From Legionella_A sp963772805 (GTDB taxonomy: Bacteria; Pseudomonadota; Gammaproteobacteria; Legionellales; Legionellaceae), in NCBI GenBank assembly GCA_963772805.1, contig CAVYYU010000002.1, forward strand, positions 186,001-250,000: 64,000 nt of DNA. Reading direction: 5' to 3'. Position 1 is the first letter of the stretch; every line of letters starts with the position of its first letter. Shown here one piece after another: positions 25,863 through 34,587 of this stretch. A model generated the notes under the pieces. That model saw only the letters and a program-made list of their open reading frames with translations. It did not search any database and was not told the DNA's origin. The position numbers were made by a program, and so were the translations under genes.

Positions 25863-25905
25863 ACTCCCAGGATTTTTTACAAATACTGGGAGTTCTTGTT
25901 TTCTT
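25863..25905 (+). terminator. Terminator after MOMP copy 2
   Basis: ACTCCCAG (25863-25870) pairs with CTGGGAGT (25886-25893), followed by TCTTGTTTTCTTT. An 8-base stem with a 15-base loop makes it a moderate terminator. Confidence 0.65.
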
Positions 25906-26028
25906 TACAAATTACTTCTGCAACAGTAATCCCTCTTTTTATAACTCTTTCGAATTTTTCACCTAGTAAGCTCATCTCCTGCGCGATATAATCGCCGCGA
26001 AGTAAAAATAATAAACAGGAGTGCCTGC

Positions 26029-27630
26029 GTGAAACACAAAGCTCTTATTGTGGCCATGGCCGTTTGCTCATTTCCATTGAACGCTGCAACCGATGATCAA
26101 CAATTGCAGCACCAGGTTCAGCAATTACAACAGCAAGCCCAAGCGTTACAGACACAATTGAATCAATTACAAAAACAACTTACCGCTCATAAACAATCAA
26201 AAATTGGAAAGTCGACAACAGCGAAAATTCAGCGAACGCATAAGATAGCAACTAAAACCGTAGCAGCACACATTGATACCAGGGAAAGGATAGAGCCTAT
26301 TCATAGCAGTATGGTGACCGTGCATTCGCTTGATGCCCATCCTGAGTCACTGGAGTTTTATCCAACGGCACTGGTTGCGGATAACCAGCTGGTAACCTAC
26401 ATTGCCGGTACACCGGTTGTCTCTGCTCCTTACTTAGGAAGTCGGCCCGCATTTGACGGTTCGGACTATATCGTCAACATCTCAAGTATTAACCGTGATA
26501 TCAGGCTGATGCAGCAGCGTCGTCGTCTGGAGCGTGCGTATCAGCGCATGGGCTACCCTGAACCCAATACACCAATTATTGCGCTAAGTGGTAAGACAGA
26601 GCCCGTTGCAACATGGAATCAGCCCTACTATGGCAATGCAACGGGTGATTTGTCACTTGGTTCAAGCGAGCTGGATGTAGCTGCAGTACTTAATGATAAA
26701 GTTGAGGCCTATATCGGCATTGCTTATGACCAAATTCCGCTGGCAGTGGGTGGGCAACGGTTGGCGCATTCGGCATTTGGCTTAAATATGGGCTTTGTCA
26801 ATATTGGTAACCTGGATGAGTCTCCTCTCTACTTCACTGCTGGACAATTATATGCACCATTCGGGCGTTTTTCTTCCTCGATGGTTAGTGCACCTCTGAC
26901 GATGCGTCTTGCACGCACCAAATCAAGGCCATTTATTCTCGGTTATAAATCACAATACGAGACAGGTCCTTTTGCGGCAGTCTATGGTTTTAAGACAGAC
27001 ACAACATTGGGAACGTCAGGCGCTGGCGGTTTGAATGTGGGTTATATCTTTGGGCACGGCGACGTCACCGGTGAAATTGGGGCGAGTGTTATCAGCACAT
27101 TGAATGATTCGACCGGTATGCAAGTCAACGGCTCCGCTCCTGATTCAACGTTTGCCGGCTTTGCGTCGTCCACCAATGGCAGTGAATTGGTACACAAAAT
27201 TCCTGCTCTAGGCGTCCATGGTAATCTTCATGTTGATCGCTTCAATTTTACGGCAGAATGGGTGGGAGCCCTCGACAGGTACAGATTTGAGGATTTAAGT
27301 TTTAATAATCGGGGAGCACAACCCCAAGCGGTGCAATTGGAGGCGGCAGTCACATTTATGGTTTGTAACAAACCATCTTCCGTCGCGATTGGCTATCAAT
27401 GGTCTAAGGACACTTTGGCAATGAATCTACCCCAGCATCGTATTAGTGGAGCATTTAATATGTCAATTTGGAAAGACACCGTGGAAAGTCTTGAGTACCG
27501 GCACGACATAGACTACAACATTTATCAATATGCCAATGGCGCGGCACCGGCTGGAATGGTGAATGCAAATACTTATGGTAGCGGTAGATCATCGGATATT
27601 GTATTGGCTCAGATTGGTGTCTATTTCTAG
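26029..27630 (+). CDS. LbtU-family siderophore porin
   Basis: 533 residues from GTG 26029, with AGGAG seven bases upstream. A signal peptide (to NAATDD) is followed by a Gln-rich coiled coil of about 40 residues (QQLQQQAQALQTQLNQLQKQ) that would trimerise or span the periplasm. A basic linker precedes a long beta-barrel-like region. Blocks such as GTPVVSAPYLGSRPAFDGSD, FTAGQLYAPFGRFSSSM and LAQIGVYF (aromatic C-terminus) match the outer membrane receptor family named for Legionella LbtU, which takes up legiobactin. No TonB box or plug domain is seen, as expected for LbtU. No Fur site is obvious in the short upstream gap. Confidence 0.85.
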   Translation: MKHKALIVAMAVCSFPLNAATDDQQLQHQVQQLQQQAQALQTQLNQLQKQLTAHKQSKIGKSTTAKIQRTHKIATKTVAAHIDTRERIEPIHSSMVTVHSLDAHPESLEFYPTALVADNQLVTYIAGTPVVSAPYLGSRPAFDGSDYIVNISSINRDIRLMQQRRRLERAYQRMGYPEPNTPIIALSGKTEPVATWNQPYYGNATGDLSLGSSELDVAAVLNDKVEAYIGIAYDQIPLAVGGQRLAHSAFGLNMGFVNIGNLDESPLYFTAGQLYAPFGRFSSSMVSAPLTMRLARTKSRPFILGYKSQYETGPFAAVYGFKTDTTLGTSGAGGLNVGYIFGHGDVTGEIGASVISTLNDSTGMQVNGSAPDSTFAGFASSTNGSELVHKIPALGVHGNLHVDRFNFTAEWVGALDRYRFEDLSFNNRGAQPQAVQLEAAVTFMVCNKPSSVAIGYQWSKDTLAMNLPQHRISGAFNMSIWKDTVESLEYRHDIDYNIYQYANGAAPAGMVNANTYGSGRSSDIVLAQIGVYF

Positions 27631-27761
27631 GTTCCTGATAAAGTGGGCGGACTGTGGCCGCCCAACGGTCTCTTTCCCCGCGATCACCTGAGTAAAAATC
27701 AGTTTTTTTCAAATTGTGCTATCTTTTAAACAGGCAATAAAATCTTAAGCGGACGTGACGA

Positions 27762-29054
27762 GTGTATTATCGACAGTTATTGTTTGTATGGATTACGCTA
27801 CTACTAATTTCCTCCTGTTCGGTTGCTGCAAGCGTGACCGAGTTGCGAGTGCGCGGAAGCATAGGACCTGCAACTGCCGATTATTTAGTGCGTGGGATTG
27901 CTAACGCACAGCATGCCAATTTAATACTAATCGAAATTGATACACCGGGCGGACTAGATGCATCGATGCGCCTAATTGTTCAGTCCATACTAACCTCGAA
28001 AGTCCCTGTGGCCGTCTATGTTGCACCAAATGGTGCAAGGGCTACCAGCGCTGGAACTTATTTACTTTATGCGGCAACGGTGGCTGCCATGGCGCCCGGT
28101 ACGCATCTGGGGGCAGCAAGCCCGGTAAGTTTGATGGGAGGAGAGGATGAGACTGGCAAGTCGCCGTCGACCGTGAGTAAAAAAATAAGCAATGATGCCG
28201 CGGCTTATATCCGTTCGCTGGCACAATTGCATGGCAGGAATGCGGTGTTCGCTGAAAAGGCAGTGCGGGATGCGTCAACCATGACGGCGTCTGAGGCAAT
28301 AAATGCGGGTGTGATTAATCTGATTGCCAAAGATAATAACGATTTATTAATGCAACTTGATGGTGTAGTCGTCACGCAGGATGGACATCAAATAAAACTG
28401 GCCACCGCTAACGCTGCGATTATGAGTATAGAACCCGACTGGCGCGTACGATTTTTACAGGTAATCACTGATCCGACAATGGCCTATTTATTATTGTTGC
28501 TGGGTGTTTATGGCCTATTTTTTGAGATGGTCAATCCAGGATTTATTGCACCTGGTGTTGTTGGTGCCGTAGCGATGTTAGTCGCTTTATATGCGTTGCA
28601 ATTACTACCCATTAACTATGCCGGATTAGCGTTGATACTGCTCGGTCTAATCTTTACCGTGGCAGAGGTATTTACTCCGAGTTTCGGCGCCTTAGGGCTA
28701 GGGGGATGCGTAGCGTTTGTTGTTGGGTCGCTACTACTTATAAAGACCGAGTCGGAGGTTTATCAAATAGCCTGGTCTGCTATTTTGGCAATGGCTGTTG
28801 CCAATGTTATTGTGCTAATAGGCCTGTTTAGTATGGCGTTGAAATCTCGGCACCAGCCTGTTCAGCATGGAACTGCCGCATTGATTGGCGCTGAAGGTCA
28901 AACTTTGGGAGATGTTAATTTGCAGGGGCAGGCAGTGATTCATGGTGAGATTTGGAATGTACATGCCAAACTAGCTATCCGCGCACATAAGCCAATAAAA
29001 GTTATTGCTGCTAAGGGGTTAGAGTTGGACGTTGAAGAAATTCAAGGAGAATAA
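27762..29054 (+). CDS. NfeD-family membrane-bound serine protease (ClpP class)
   Basis: 430 residues from GTG 27762. An N-terminal signal/TM segment precedes a ClpP-class protease domain: LILIEIDTPGGLDASMRLIV, then the nucleophile Ser in ARATSAGTYLLYAATVAAMA, and later a Lys in FAEKAVRDASTMTASEA. Several TM helices follow (MAYLLLLLGVYGLFFEMVNP and more) and a C-terminal OB-fold NfeD domain. It is the long NfeD1b type. One base separates it from the stomatin-like gene, the conserved NfeD-slipin pair thought to act together in membrane microdomains and proteolysis. Confidence 0.9.
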   Translation: MYYRQLLFVWITLLLISSCSVAASVTELRVRGSIGPATADYLVRGIANAQHANLILIEIDTPGGLDASMRLIVQSILTSKVPVAVYVAPNGARATSAGTYLLYAATVAAMAPGTHLGAASPVSLMGGEDETGKSPSTVSKKISNDAAAYIRSLAQLHGRNAVFAEKAVRDASTMTASEAINAGVINLIAKDNNDLLMQLDGVVVTQDGHQIKLATANAAIMSIEPDWRVRFLQVITDPTMAYLLLLLGVYGLFFEMVNPGFIAPGVVGAVAMLVALYALQLLPINYAGLALILLGLIFTVAEVFTPSFGALGLGGCVAFVVGSLLLIKTESEVYQIAWSAILAMAVANVIVLIGLFSMALKSRHQPVQHGTAALIGAEGQTLGDVNLQGQAVIHGEIWNVHAKLAIRAHKPIKVIAAKGLELDVEEIQGE

Positions 29055-29055
29055 G

Positions 29056-29811
29056 ATGGTCTCGTTTTTGGGCATTTTGGTCATTATTGTGATATTGTTG
29101 TTCACGTCAATGTTTCGCGTATTGCGGGAATATGAGCGTGGAGTTGTGTTTATGCTGGGCCGCTTTTGGCGAGTAAAAGGCCCGGGGCTGCTGATCCTTA
29201 TTCCCGTGGTGCAGCAAATGGTGCGGGTAGATTTACGCACCGTGGTGATGGATGTACCCAGTCAAGATGTTATTTCGCGTGATAACGTATCAGTACGCGT
29301 GAATGCTGTCTTGTATTTCCGTGTGATTGATCCACAAAAAGCGATCATTCAGGTCGAGAATTTTTTGGAAGCGACCAGTCAATTAGCACAAACCACGCTA
29401 CGTTCAGTATTAGGACAGCATGAGCTTGATGAAATGTTAGCTGAGCGTGAGCGTTTAAATAGCGACGTGCAAAAGATACTTGATGCGCAAACGGACAGTT
29501 GGGGCATTAAGGTATCAAATGTCGAAATCAAGCATATTGATCTTGATGAAAGCATGATTCGTGCAATCGCCAAGCAAGCCGAGGCCGAGCGTGATAGACG
29601 AGCAAAAATTATTCATGCTGAGGGGGAGTTGCAAGCCTCAGAAAAACTTCTGCAGGCGGCGCAAGTGCTCTCAGGGGCGCCCCAGGCGATGCAGTTACGC
29701 TATTTGCAAACGTTGGCAGGACTCGCCGCTAACGGTAATACGTCAACCATTATTTTCCCAGTACCAATGGATTTGACTGAGTTGCTTGCTAAGGTGGTCA
29801 AAGGTAAATAG
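29056..29811 (+). CDS. Slipin / stomatin-like SPFH-domain protein
   Basis: 251 residues from ATG 29056 (MVSFLGILVIIVILL), with GGAGA ahead and one base after the NfeD stop; the earlier in-frame ATG is inside nfeD and not needed. One N-terminal TM helix is followed by the SPFH domain (REYERGVVFMLGRFWRVKGP, VDLRTVVMDVPSQDVISRDN) and a helical oligomerisation region (AKQAEAERDRRAKIIHAEGE). It forms membrane rings or rafts; the NfeD neighbour is its standard partner, as the Pyrococcus pair shows by cleavage of the slipin tail. Confidence 0.92.
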   Translation: MVSFLGILVIIVILLFTSMFRVLREYERGVVFMLGRFWRVKGPGLLILIPVVQQMVRVDLRTVVMDVPSQDVISRDNVSVRVNAVLYFRVIDPQKAIIQVENFLEATSQLAQTTLRSVLGQHELDEMLAERERLNSDVQKILDAQTDSWGIKVSNVEIKHIDLDESMIRAIAKQAEAERDRRAKIIHAEGELQASEKLLQAAQVLSGAPQAMQLRYLQTLAGLAANGNTSTIIFPVPMDLTELLAKVVKGK

Positions 29812-29864
29812 GTTCTACAGTACGGAGCCGCCTCGTGAGAAAACGCTTCTGCTATAAACTGACT

Positions 29865-29926
29865 ATGAATAACCAGAGTGGGCTAGCGTGGTTTTTTAAA
29901 CATCGTGCGCCATGATGGTTATTCAT
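29865..29926. repeat. Inverted repeat in the slipin-dcd gap
   Basis: ATGAATAACCA (29865-29875) and TGGTTATTCAT (29916-29926) are perfect complements around 40 bases. Outside them lies a looser pair, TCGTGAGAAA near 29833 and TTTCTCATGA near 29955. The gap of 285 bases has no gene. It may be a decayed small repeat element. Confidence 0.4.
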
Positions 29927-30096
29927 GGGATGAGCCTTTGGAAATCATTTTATAGTTTCTCATGAAGTACCTTGTGGGTTTTATCGGGGTGTTCTATTTA
30001 AATAAGGCTAGCCACAAGATTTCGCAATACACTTCCACTCGTTAATAATTTATGATAGAAGCTTATTTTTAGGTTACAGCCATTACAGAGGTAGTT

Positions 30097-30663
30097 ATGT
30101 CAATTAAATCCGACCGTTGGATAGAAAAAATGGCCATGGAGCATGGGATGATTTCGCCATTCCAGTCAGGGCAGGTGCGTGAAAATGAATCTGGGCGTAT
30201 TATTTCTTATGGCGTTTCCAGCTATGGTTATGACGTACGCTGTTCAAACGAATTTAAAATTTTCACTAATATCAATTCGGTTATTGTCGACCCAAAGGCG
30301 TTTGATGAGAATAGCTTGGTTGACGTGCAATCAGACGTTTGTATTATTCCTCCTAACTCATTCGCACTCGCGCGCACGGTAGAATACTTTCGAATACCGC
30401 GCAATATTTTGACCATTTGCTTGGGAAAATCAACCTATGCTCGTTGCGGTATTATTGTAAATGTCACACCATTGGAGCCTGAATGGGAAGGGCATGTTAC
30501 GTTAGAATTTTCCAATACTACCACACTGCCTGCTAAAATTTATGCCAATGAAGGTGTGGCGCAGATGTTGTTTTTAGAAGCGAGTGAGGTTTGTGCGGTC
30601 TCTTATCGTGACCGTGGCGGTAAATATCAAGGACAAACGGGCGTGACGCTACCGCGCACTTAG
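30097..30663 (+). CDS. dcd: dCTP deaminase
   Basis: 188-residue trimeric dCTP deaminase that makes dUTP for thymidylate synthesis. Signature blocks are SYGVSSYGYDVRCSNEFKIF, the catalytic region LGKSTYARCGIIVNVTPLEP (with Ser, Arg and the downstream Glu in WEGHVTLEFSNTT), and QGQTGVTLPRT at the C-terminus. Length is standard. It is convergent with ihfB across about 95 bases holding a small GTTGTC/GACAAC hairpin (30689-30706). Confidence 0.95.
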   Translation: MSIKSDRWIEKMAMEHGMISPFQSGQVRENESGRIISYGVSSYGYDVRCSNEFKIFTNINSVIVDPKAFDENSLVDVQSDVCIIPPNSFALARTVEYFRIPRNILTICLGKSTYARCGIIVNVTPLEPEWEGHVTLEFSNTTTLPAKIYANEGVAQMLFLEASEVCAVSYRDRGGKYQGQTGVTLPRT

Positions 30664-30757
30664 ACAGCACACCTGTGCGTTCGTGGGTGTTGTCAGCTCA
30701 GACAACGACCGTGCAAATCCGTGTGAAAAATTGTGGGCCTGCAAGGGCATCACACAT

Positions 30758-31066
30758 TCAATCGTCTTTGATAGGGCGATGTTGTCGGGATGCATCCACA
30801 CGTTCACGCAATTCTTTGCCTGGTTTGAAATGAGGGCTATATTTCGCCTCAGTTACTACTTTTTCCCCAGTTTTAGGATTGTGTGCATTGCGAGGCGCCC
30901 TGTAATGCAATGAAAAGCTGCCAAAGCCACGAATTTCGATACGTTTGCCATCAATAAGTGCATTACTCATTAGCTCGAGAAGGCAGTTAATACTTTCAGT
31001 GACCTGTTTCTCGGGCAGATGTGTCATTTTTGCAGCAAGTCTTTCAATGAGTTCTGATTTAATCAT
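30758..31066 (-). CDS. ihfB: Integration host factor subunit beta
   Basis: 102-residue HU/IHF-fold DNA-bending protein. ATG 31066 is chosen (MIKSELIERLAAKMTHLPEK) because GAGG lies five bases upstream; the in-frame GTG six bases earlier touches that site. The IEIRGFGSFSLHYRAPRNAH block and NPKTGEKVVTEAKYSPHFKP, with the intercalating proline, are diagnostic for the beta subunit rather than HU. The C-terminal tail (VDASRQHRPIKDD) is slightly longer than in E. coli. It works with the alpha subunit, which is not in this window. Confidence 0.93.
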   Translation of the reverse strand: MIKSELIERLAAKMTHLPEKQVTESINCLLELMSNALIDGKRIEIRGFGSFSLHYRAPRNAHNPKTGEKVVTEAKYSPHFKPGKELRERVDASRQHRPIKDD

Positions 31067-31294
31067 ATCCACCTCGGTTAATCCGCATCATGCGGATGTC
31101 GGCACCTTTGTATATAGGGTGACTACCATTTAACTCATCAATTTCAGCTAGCAACCATCCATGTTTAGAGAGCCAAAGTTGCGTCAAAAATATAGTTGAG
31201 TCGATATTTTTTTATCTTACTTTATTAGTATAGACGCGAACAGGAATTATTCAATGTTATCAAGTAAGTTAAATAATTTTTTATGTTTTGTTTG

Positions 31295-32017
31295 TCATGC
31301 GGAGGTGGTGGCTTGAATGTTTTCATTGGATGTTATTGGGCGCTGAATGTAAGCCGTAACTACTCCCCAGCTCATTTGAACCATCACGGTTTTAATGACG
31401 AAAAAAGAAGCGGACGATAGTTTTTTAGTGGTGGTGATAACCGTGGTGGCGGTTGTCATCGCGTCCAGGCGTTGATTCAGCGCGCCCCACGTTTCGCCAA
31501 TGAATGCCGTGGCGTTAATGAAAATATGGGTGGCATCACTAAAGTCTACCTGCAAAAAATTAGCATTAATAAAGTGGATGTTGTCAACGGCTGCAGAATA
31601 TGCAGGCAGCTGTTGCAAGCGTTGTTGTTGTCGTAATGCGCATTGGTGTAACTCACTGAAGAGTTCAATGCCGCAACTTTTTTTTACAGTAAAAACCATC
31701 GCACAGGCCAATACTGCTTTGCCTACTCCGCTGCCTAGGTCATAAAACACGGTTTCTTTGTCCGGATTTGTCAGAGAGAGTAAGGCGATAAAGGTGGTAA
31801 AATCAATTTCTCCATAGATATATTCTATCGCATCATGGTTGGTTCGCGCTTGACGCGATAGCGTGAAACCATCGATATCAGCGAAAAGATGCTGAAAAGC
31901 AATGGCATGTTTGTCTAATGCTAATGCATTGCGCCAGCGCCAAATGGCGACCCGTCGCTTTATAGAGAGGTAAGTCAGAGCCAGACAGCCTAAGGCCACG
32001 AACAAGGCAATCCCCAT
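31295..32017 (-). CDS. Membrane-anchored DOT1-like SAM-dependent methyltransferase
   Basis: 240 residues. An N-terminal TM helix (residues 3-19, MGIALFVALGCLALTYL) precedes a class I methyltransferase. The motifs match the DOT1 histone-methyltransferase family in order: YGE at 68-70 (YIYGEIDFTTF), SAM-binding FYDLGSGVGKAVLACA (91-106), GIEL (116-119), and HIFINATAF (164-172), the counterpart of the DOT1 VNNFAF loop. Eukaryotic DOT1 methylates H3 Lys79; the bacterial substrate is unknown. It lies 6 bases after a coiled-coil membrane protein gene and is surely co-transcribed with it. A generic methyltransferase is the alternative, but the YGE plus NxxAF pair argues for DOT1. Confidence 0.75.
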   Translation of the reverse strand: MGIALFVALGCLALTYLSIKRRVAIWRWRNALALDKHAIAFQHLFADIDGFTLSRQARTNHDAIEYIYGEIDFTTFIALLSLTNPDKETVFYDLGSGVGKAVLACAMVFTVKKSCGIELFSELHQCALRQQQRLQQLPAYSAAVDNIHFINANFLQVDFSDATHIFINATAFIGETWGALNQRLDAMTTATTVITTTKKLSSASFFVIKTVMVQMSWGVVTAYIQRPITSNENIQATTSA

Positions 32018-32023
32018 CTTAAT

Positions 32024-32761
32024 TTATCCTTTAAGCTGTCCCTGGTCACCCAGAATTTTTGTGCGCTCTTGATTGGATAAACCTGGCCATGCGCTCATTA
32101 GCATTTTTCCGGCACTGCGTTCATTCATCGCATGTTGGTGGATTTCCCACGGGTACTCATCACTAATATATAATCCAATAGCAAAAGCCGTGAGCAATGT
32201 CGTTAAGAGTGCCAATGCTACCGAACGCCACTGGAAAAGACGCAATAGTTTTCCACTTTTGACAATGACGCTTTGCGCTGATTTTTCAACCTGTTCGCAG
32301 CTTTCGCTGGCAACACGGCGAAAGTGTTGCACATCATATTGTGATAATTGCGCATCAATGCGATCAATGGACTGCGTGGCATGTTGGTTAATTTCATTAA
32401 CGGCGACTGCAATGAGCATTTGTACATCATTCTGATGGTCGGATATTTGTTTTATTAACGTTTGCTCAGTTCGTTGCACCGCGAGCAAATGCTCTTTTCC
32501 TTGGGCCAGGGCATTGTCTGCGGCGATGCGAAATCGTGCTAAACCAGCTTGTGTGAGTATTTCATGAAATGAGGCTAGCTCGGTTTGCAAGGCGTGCAGT
32601 TGCTGCTGGAATTGCTGCTGTTGCGTTAAGGCGTTTTGTTCAATTTCTTGACGCCACTCAATCATTTTAGCTTCTGCTAACTCAAAATAGGCAATAAACT
32701 CACCCGTACGCCGTAGCAGCTCTTTTAACCTGACGACGTCTTGCTCATCCATGTGTTCCAT
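32024..32761 (-). CDS. Coiled-coil protein with one transmembrane helix
   Basis: About 245 residues from ATG 32761, which has GGGAG four bases upstream; ATG 32779 and ATG 32752 are alternatives. Residues up to about 175 are long helices rich in Q, E, A and L, with a Gln-run (QQQQFQQQLHAL), predicted coiled coil. One TM helix follows (WRSVALALLTTLLTAFAIGL), then a 45-residue C-terminal segment. No family recognised. Being 6 bases upstream of the DOT1-like methyltransferase, also membrane-anchored, it is likely its partner or scaffold. Confidence 0.65.
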   Translation of the reverse strand: MEHMDEQDVVRLKELLRRTGEFIAYFELAEAKMIEWRQEIEQNALTQQQQFQQQLHALQTELASFHEILTQAGLARFRIAADNALAQGKEHLLAVQRTEQTLIKQISDHQNDVQMLIAVAVNEINQHATQSIDRIDAQLSQYDVQHFRRVASESCEQVEKSAQSVIVKSGKLLRLFQWRSVALALLTTLLTAFAIGLYISDEYPWEIHQHAMNERSAGKMLMSAWPGLSNQERTKILGDQGQLKG

Positions 32762-32962
32762 ACGTCTCCCTGCATTCAAATCCGACGTTAATGATCTTGG
32801 TTGGGTAATGCCTCTGAGTATGTGGAAATTGCGGATTAATTCCTAATCATGTTGCGAGCAGCGTATGCTCGTTGTCAAATTAGATTATACCGCTATTTTA
32901 TCCGATTTTGCGAGGGAGCTACCGTGGCATGATAAATTACAGTTTACGGAGGTAATACAACA

Positions 32963-33013
32963 ATGATTGAGCCATTGATTTTTTTCAGCGCCGTGATTGT
33001 TGTCATTATTTGA
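32963..33013 (+). CDS. Possible 16-residue hydrophobic peptide
   Basis: ATG 32963 to TGA 33013 encodes MIEPLIFFSAVIVVII, entirely hydrophobic after the first four residues, with a GGAGG site (32948-32952) ten bases upstream. It lies in a 364-base gap (32762-33125) between the divergent coiled-coil gene and the OTU gene that otherwise shows nothing. It could be a small membrane peptide or a leader. The spacing is long and there is no comparative support, so confidence is low. Confidence 0.3.
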   Translation: MIEPLIFFSAVIVVII

Positions 33014-33161
33014 TCTTTTTGTACGTGGCTACGGGAGAATGTCTGTAATTTGCCCGCTTGCATTGCGAATTTTGCACTATACTGTAAATCCAACGTTAAT
33101 ATTTCCTTAATCTCCACTCTATAAAATGGAGTTAATGCGAATAAATAGATGGATGATCATC

Positions 33162-34274
33162 ATGACTACCGCAACACCACCTACGAACCCAGGTTTTTTT
33201 GGACAAGTACTTGTTCAAACGCCGTTTCAGGTAGCGAAATCTGCAAAAAAAACTGTTTTGGTTGATGTTGGCGGTCAGGGAGATTGTGGTTTTCGTGCGG
33301 TTGCCGCCGGCCTGGTCGATAATTTTGTGACGAATCCGCGCATGCGTGGTGATTTACTTAATAAGGTACTACCGCAGCATTTTAATTATTTCCCGCAGCA
33401 TCGCCCCACTGTCGTTGGTTTGACAACGCCTGCAGAGCGTATGCAACAGTTAATCAATCAGGTACGTATGCCAGAATTGATCCAGAGTTTAGCGTATACC
33501 CTGCGCCAAATAGCGGTCGATGAACTATGTGCCCATCCGGCGAACTATCGCGGCGCTTTTGCCAATCAGCATGAGTACACCTCGCCCGAACAGATGCGCA
33601 AGGCTTCCACGTGGATTGATGAGAGTGCAATTGCCGCATTGGCACAAGCGTTAGATGTGCCAATTGAGGTTAAAGTGGTAAGTAGGGGCAAAGAATTGCC
33701 TTTGCGTCTGCAATATAATGAAGCTAGCAGAAATGCACAGCTGGTGGTGCAGTTGCAGAATGGGCATTATATTGCGCATGTTACTCATGGCGAACTATTT
33801 ATGACTGTAAAGCAGCGGCCGCTGACAAACGTTAAGGTCTTTGCTGACGATGCCAAGCATGATAGCAGCCTGGAGGATATACTTGCCGTTATTGCGGAAG
33901 AAGACAAGTATCTATTGCATGAGTTTGAGAGCACACATAACCGATTAACGGCAATGGTGGTAGCGGGTGAGCTTAGCAAACAAGATTTACTTGTGATTTA
34001 CATCAAAGGCATGACTAGCAGTGATTATTTACATGGCCGTGTGAAATACGTGGGCACTGAACATGGCCATCAGCATTTTTTTGCAGCACTTTTACAAGCG
34101 CAGAAAGGTACTGAAGTGGTTGAGTTGCCGACGGCGACGTATGAAGATCAGGTTGTTAATGAACTGGTGCGTGGGATTGCGCGTGCGGTCAGCATTGGCC
34201 AAATGAGTATGGTTGATGTGTTTGCTGCAATTGACAATAAAGAAGAATCCAGATCCCAGCGTATTCTTGCTTGA
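33162..34274 (+). CDS. OTU-type cysteine protease (putative deubiquitinase effector)
   Basis: About 370 residues from ATG 33162 (MTTATPPTNPGFFGQ); in-frame ATGs at 33126, 33135 and 33153 are possible and no ribosome-binding site decides. The OTU catalytic Cys is at residue 42 in VDVGGQGDCGFRAVAAGLVD and the His at residue 202 in LQNGHYIAHV. Between them lies a long helical insertion (HRPTVVGLTTPAERMQQLIN ... PELIQSLAYTLRQIAVDE) and the block STWIDESAIAALAQALDVPI. The enlarged helical arm between Cys and His is the hallmark of the Legionella Lot family of OTU deubiquitinases. A 160-residue C-terminal region follows with no recognised domain. Single gene; host ubiquitin as substrate is inferred. 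Confidence 0.82.
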   Translation: MTTATPPTNPGFFGQVLVQTPFQVAKSAKKTVLVDVGGQGDCGFRAVAAGLVDNFVTNPRMRGDLLNKVLPQHFNYFPQHRPTVVGLTTPAERMQQLINQVRMPELIQSLAYTLRQIAVDELCAHPANYRGAFANQHEYTSPEQMRKASTWIDESAIAALAQALDVPIEVKVVSRGKELPLRLQYNEASRNAQLVVQLQNGHYIAHVTHGELFMTVKQRPLTNVKVFADDAKHDSSLEDILAVIAEEDKYLLHEFESTHNRLTAMVVAGELSKQDLLVIYIKGMTSSDYLHGRVKYVGTEHGHQHFFAALLQAQKGTEVVELPTATYEDQVVNELVRGIARAVSIGQMSMVDVFAAIDNKEESRSQRILA

Positions 34275-34587
34275 TATGCAGGGATCGGAGATCTTCCGCA
34301 TAAATATGCAAAGGAAATAAATCATAAACTCTAGACTCTAGACTCAAATTGGCCATAACCATCAAAAATATGGTTAATAAATGATACATCGTTCCGAGCC
34401 CATTAGACCACGTTAGACATCCTTATTGAGGTTACATTAAAGCCGCTTAAGTTTAGAGACACCTCCTTATCCGCTTAAAATTACGTATCGACCTTCGTGC
34501 TCATTTCATTTTGAAAAACGCTTGATGTTGACTTTGATAAGCACCGAGATTAGAGTCCTTTAATTATTTGTTATTTATAGGCACAAG
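34275..34587 (+). promoter_or_regulatory. 313-base AT-rich gap with a possible prenyl synthase promoter
   Basis: No gene seen. TTGACT at 34528-34533, a 17-base spacer and TAGAGT at 34551-34556 form a weak sigma-70-like promoter 32 bases before the ispB-type start. A small hairpin (AACCAT/ATGGTT near 34357-34375) lies upstream. Confidence 0.35.
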
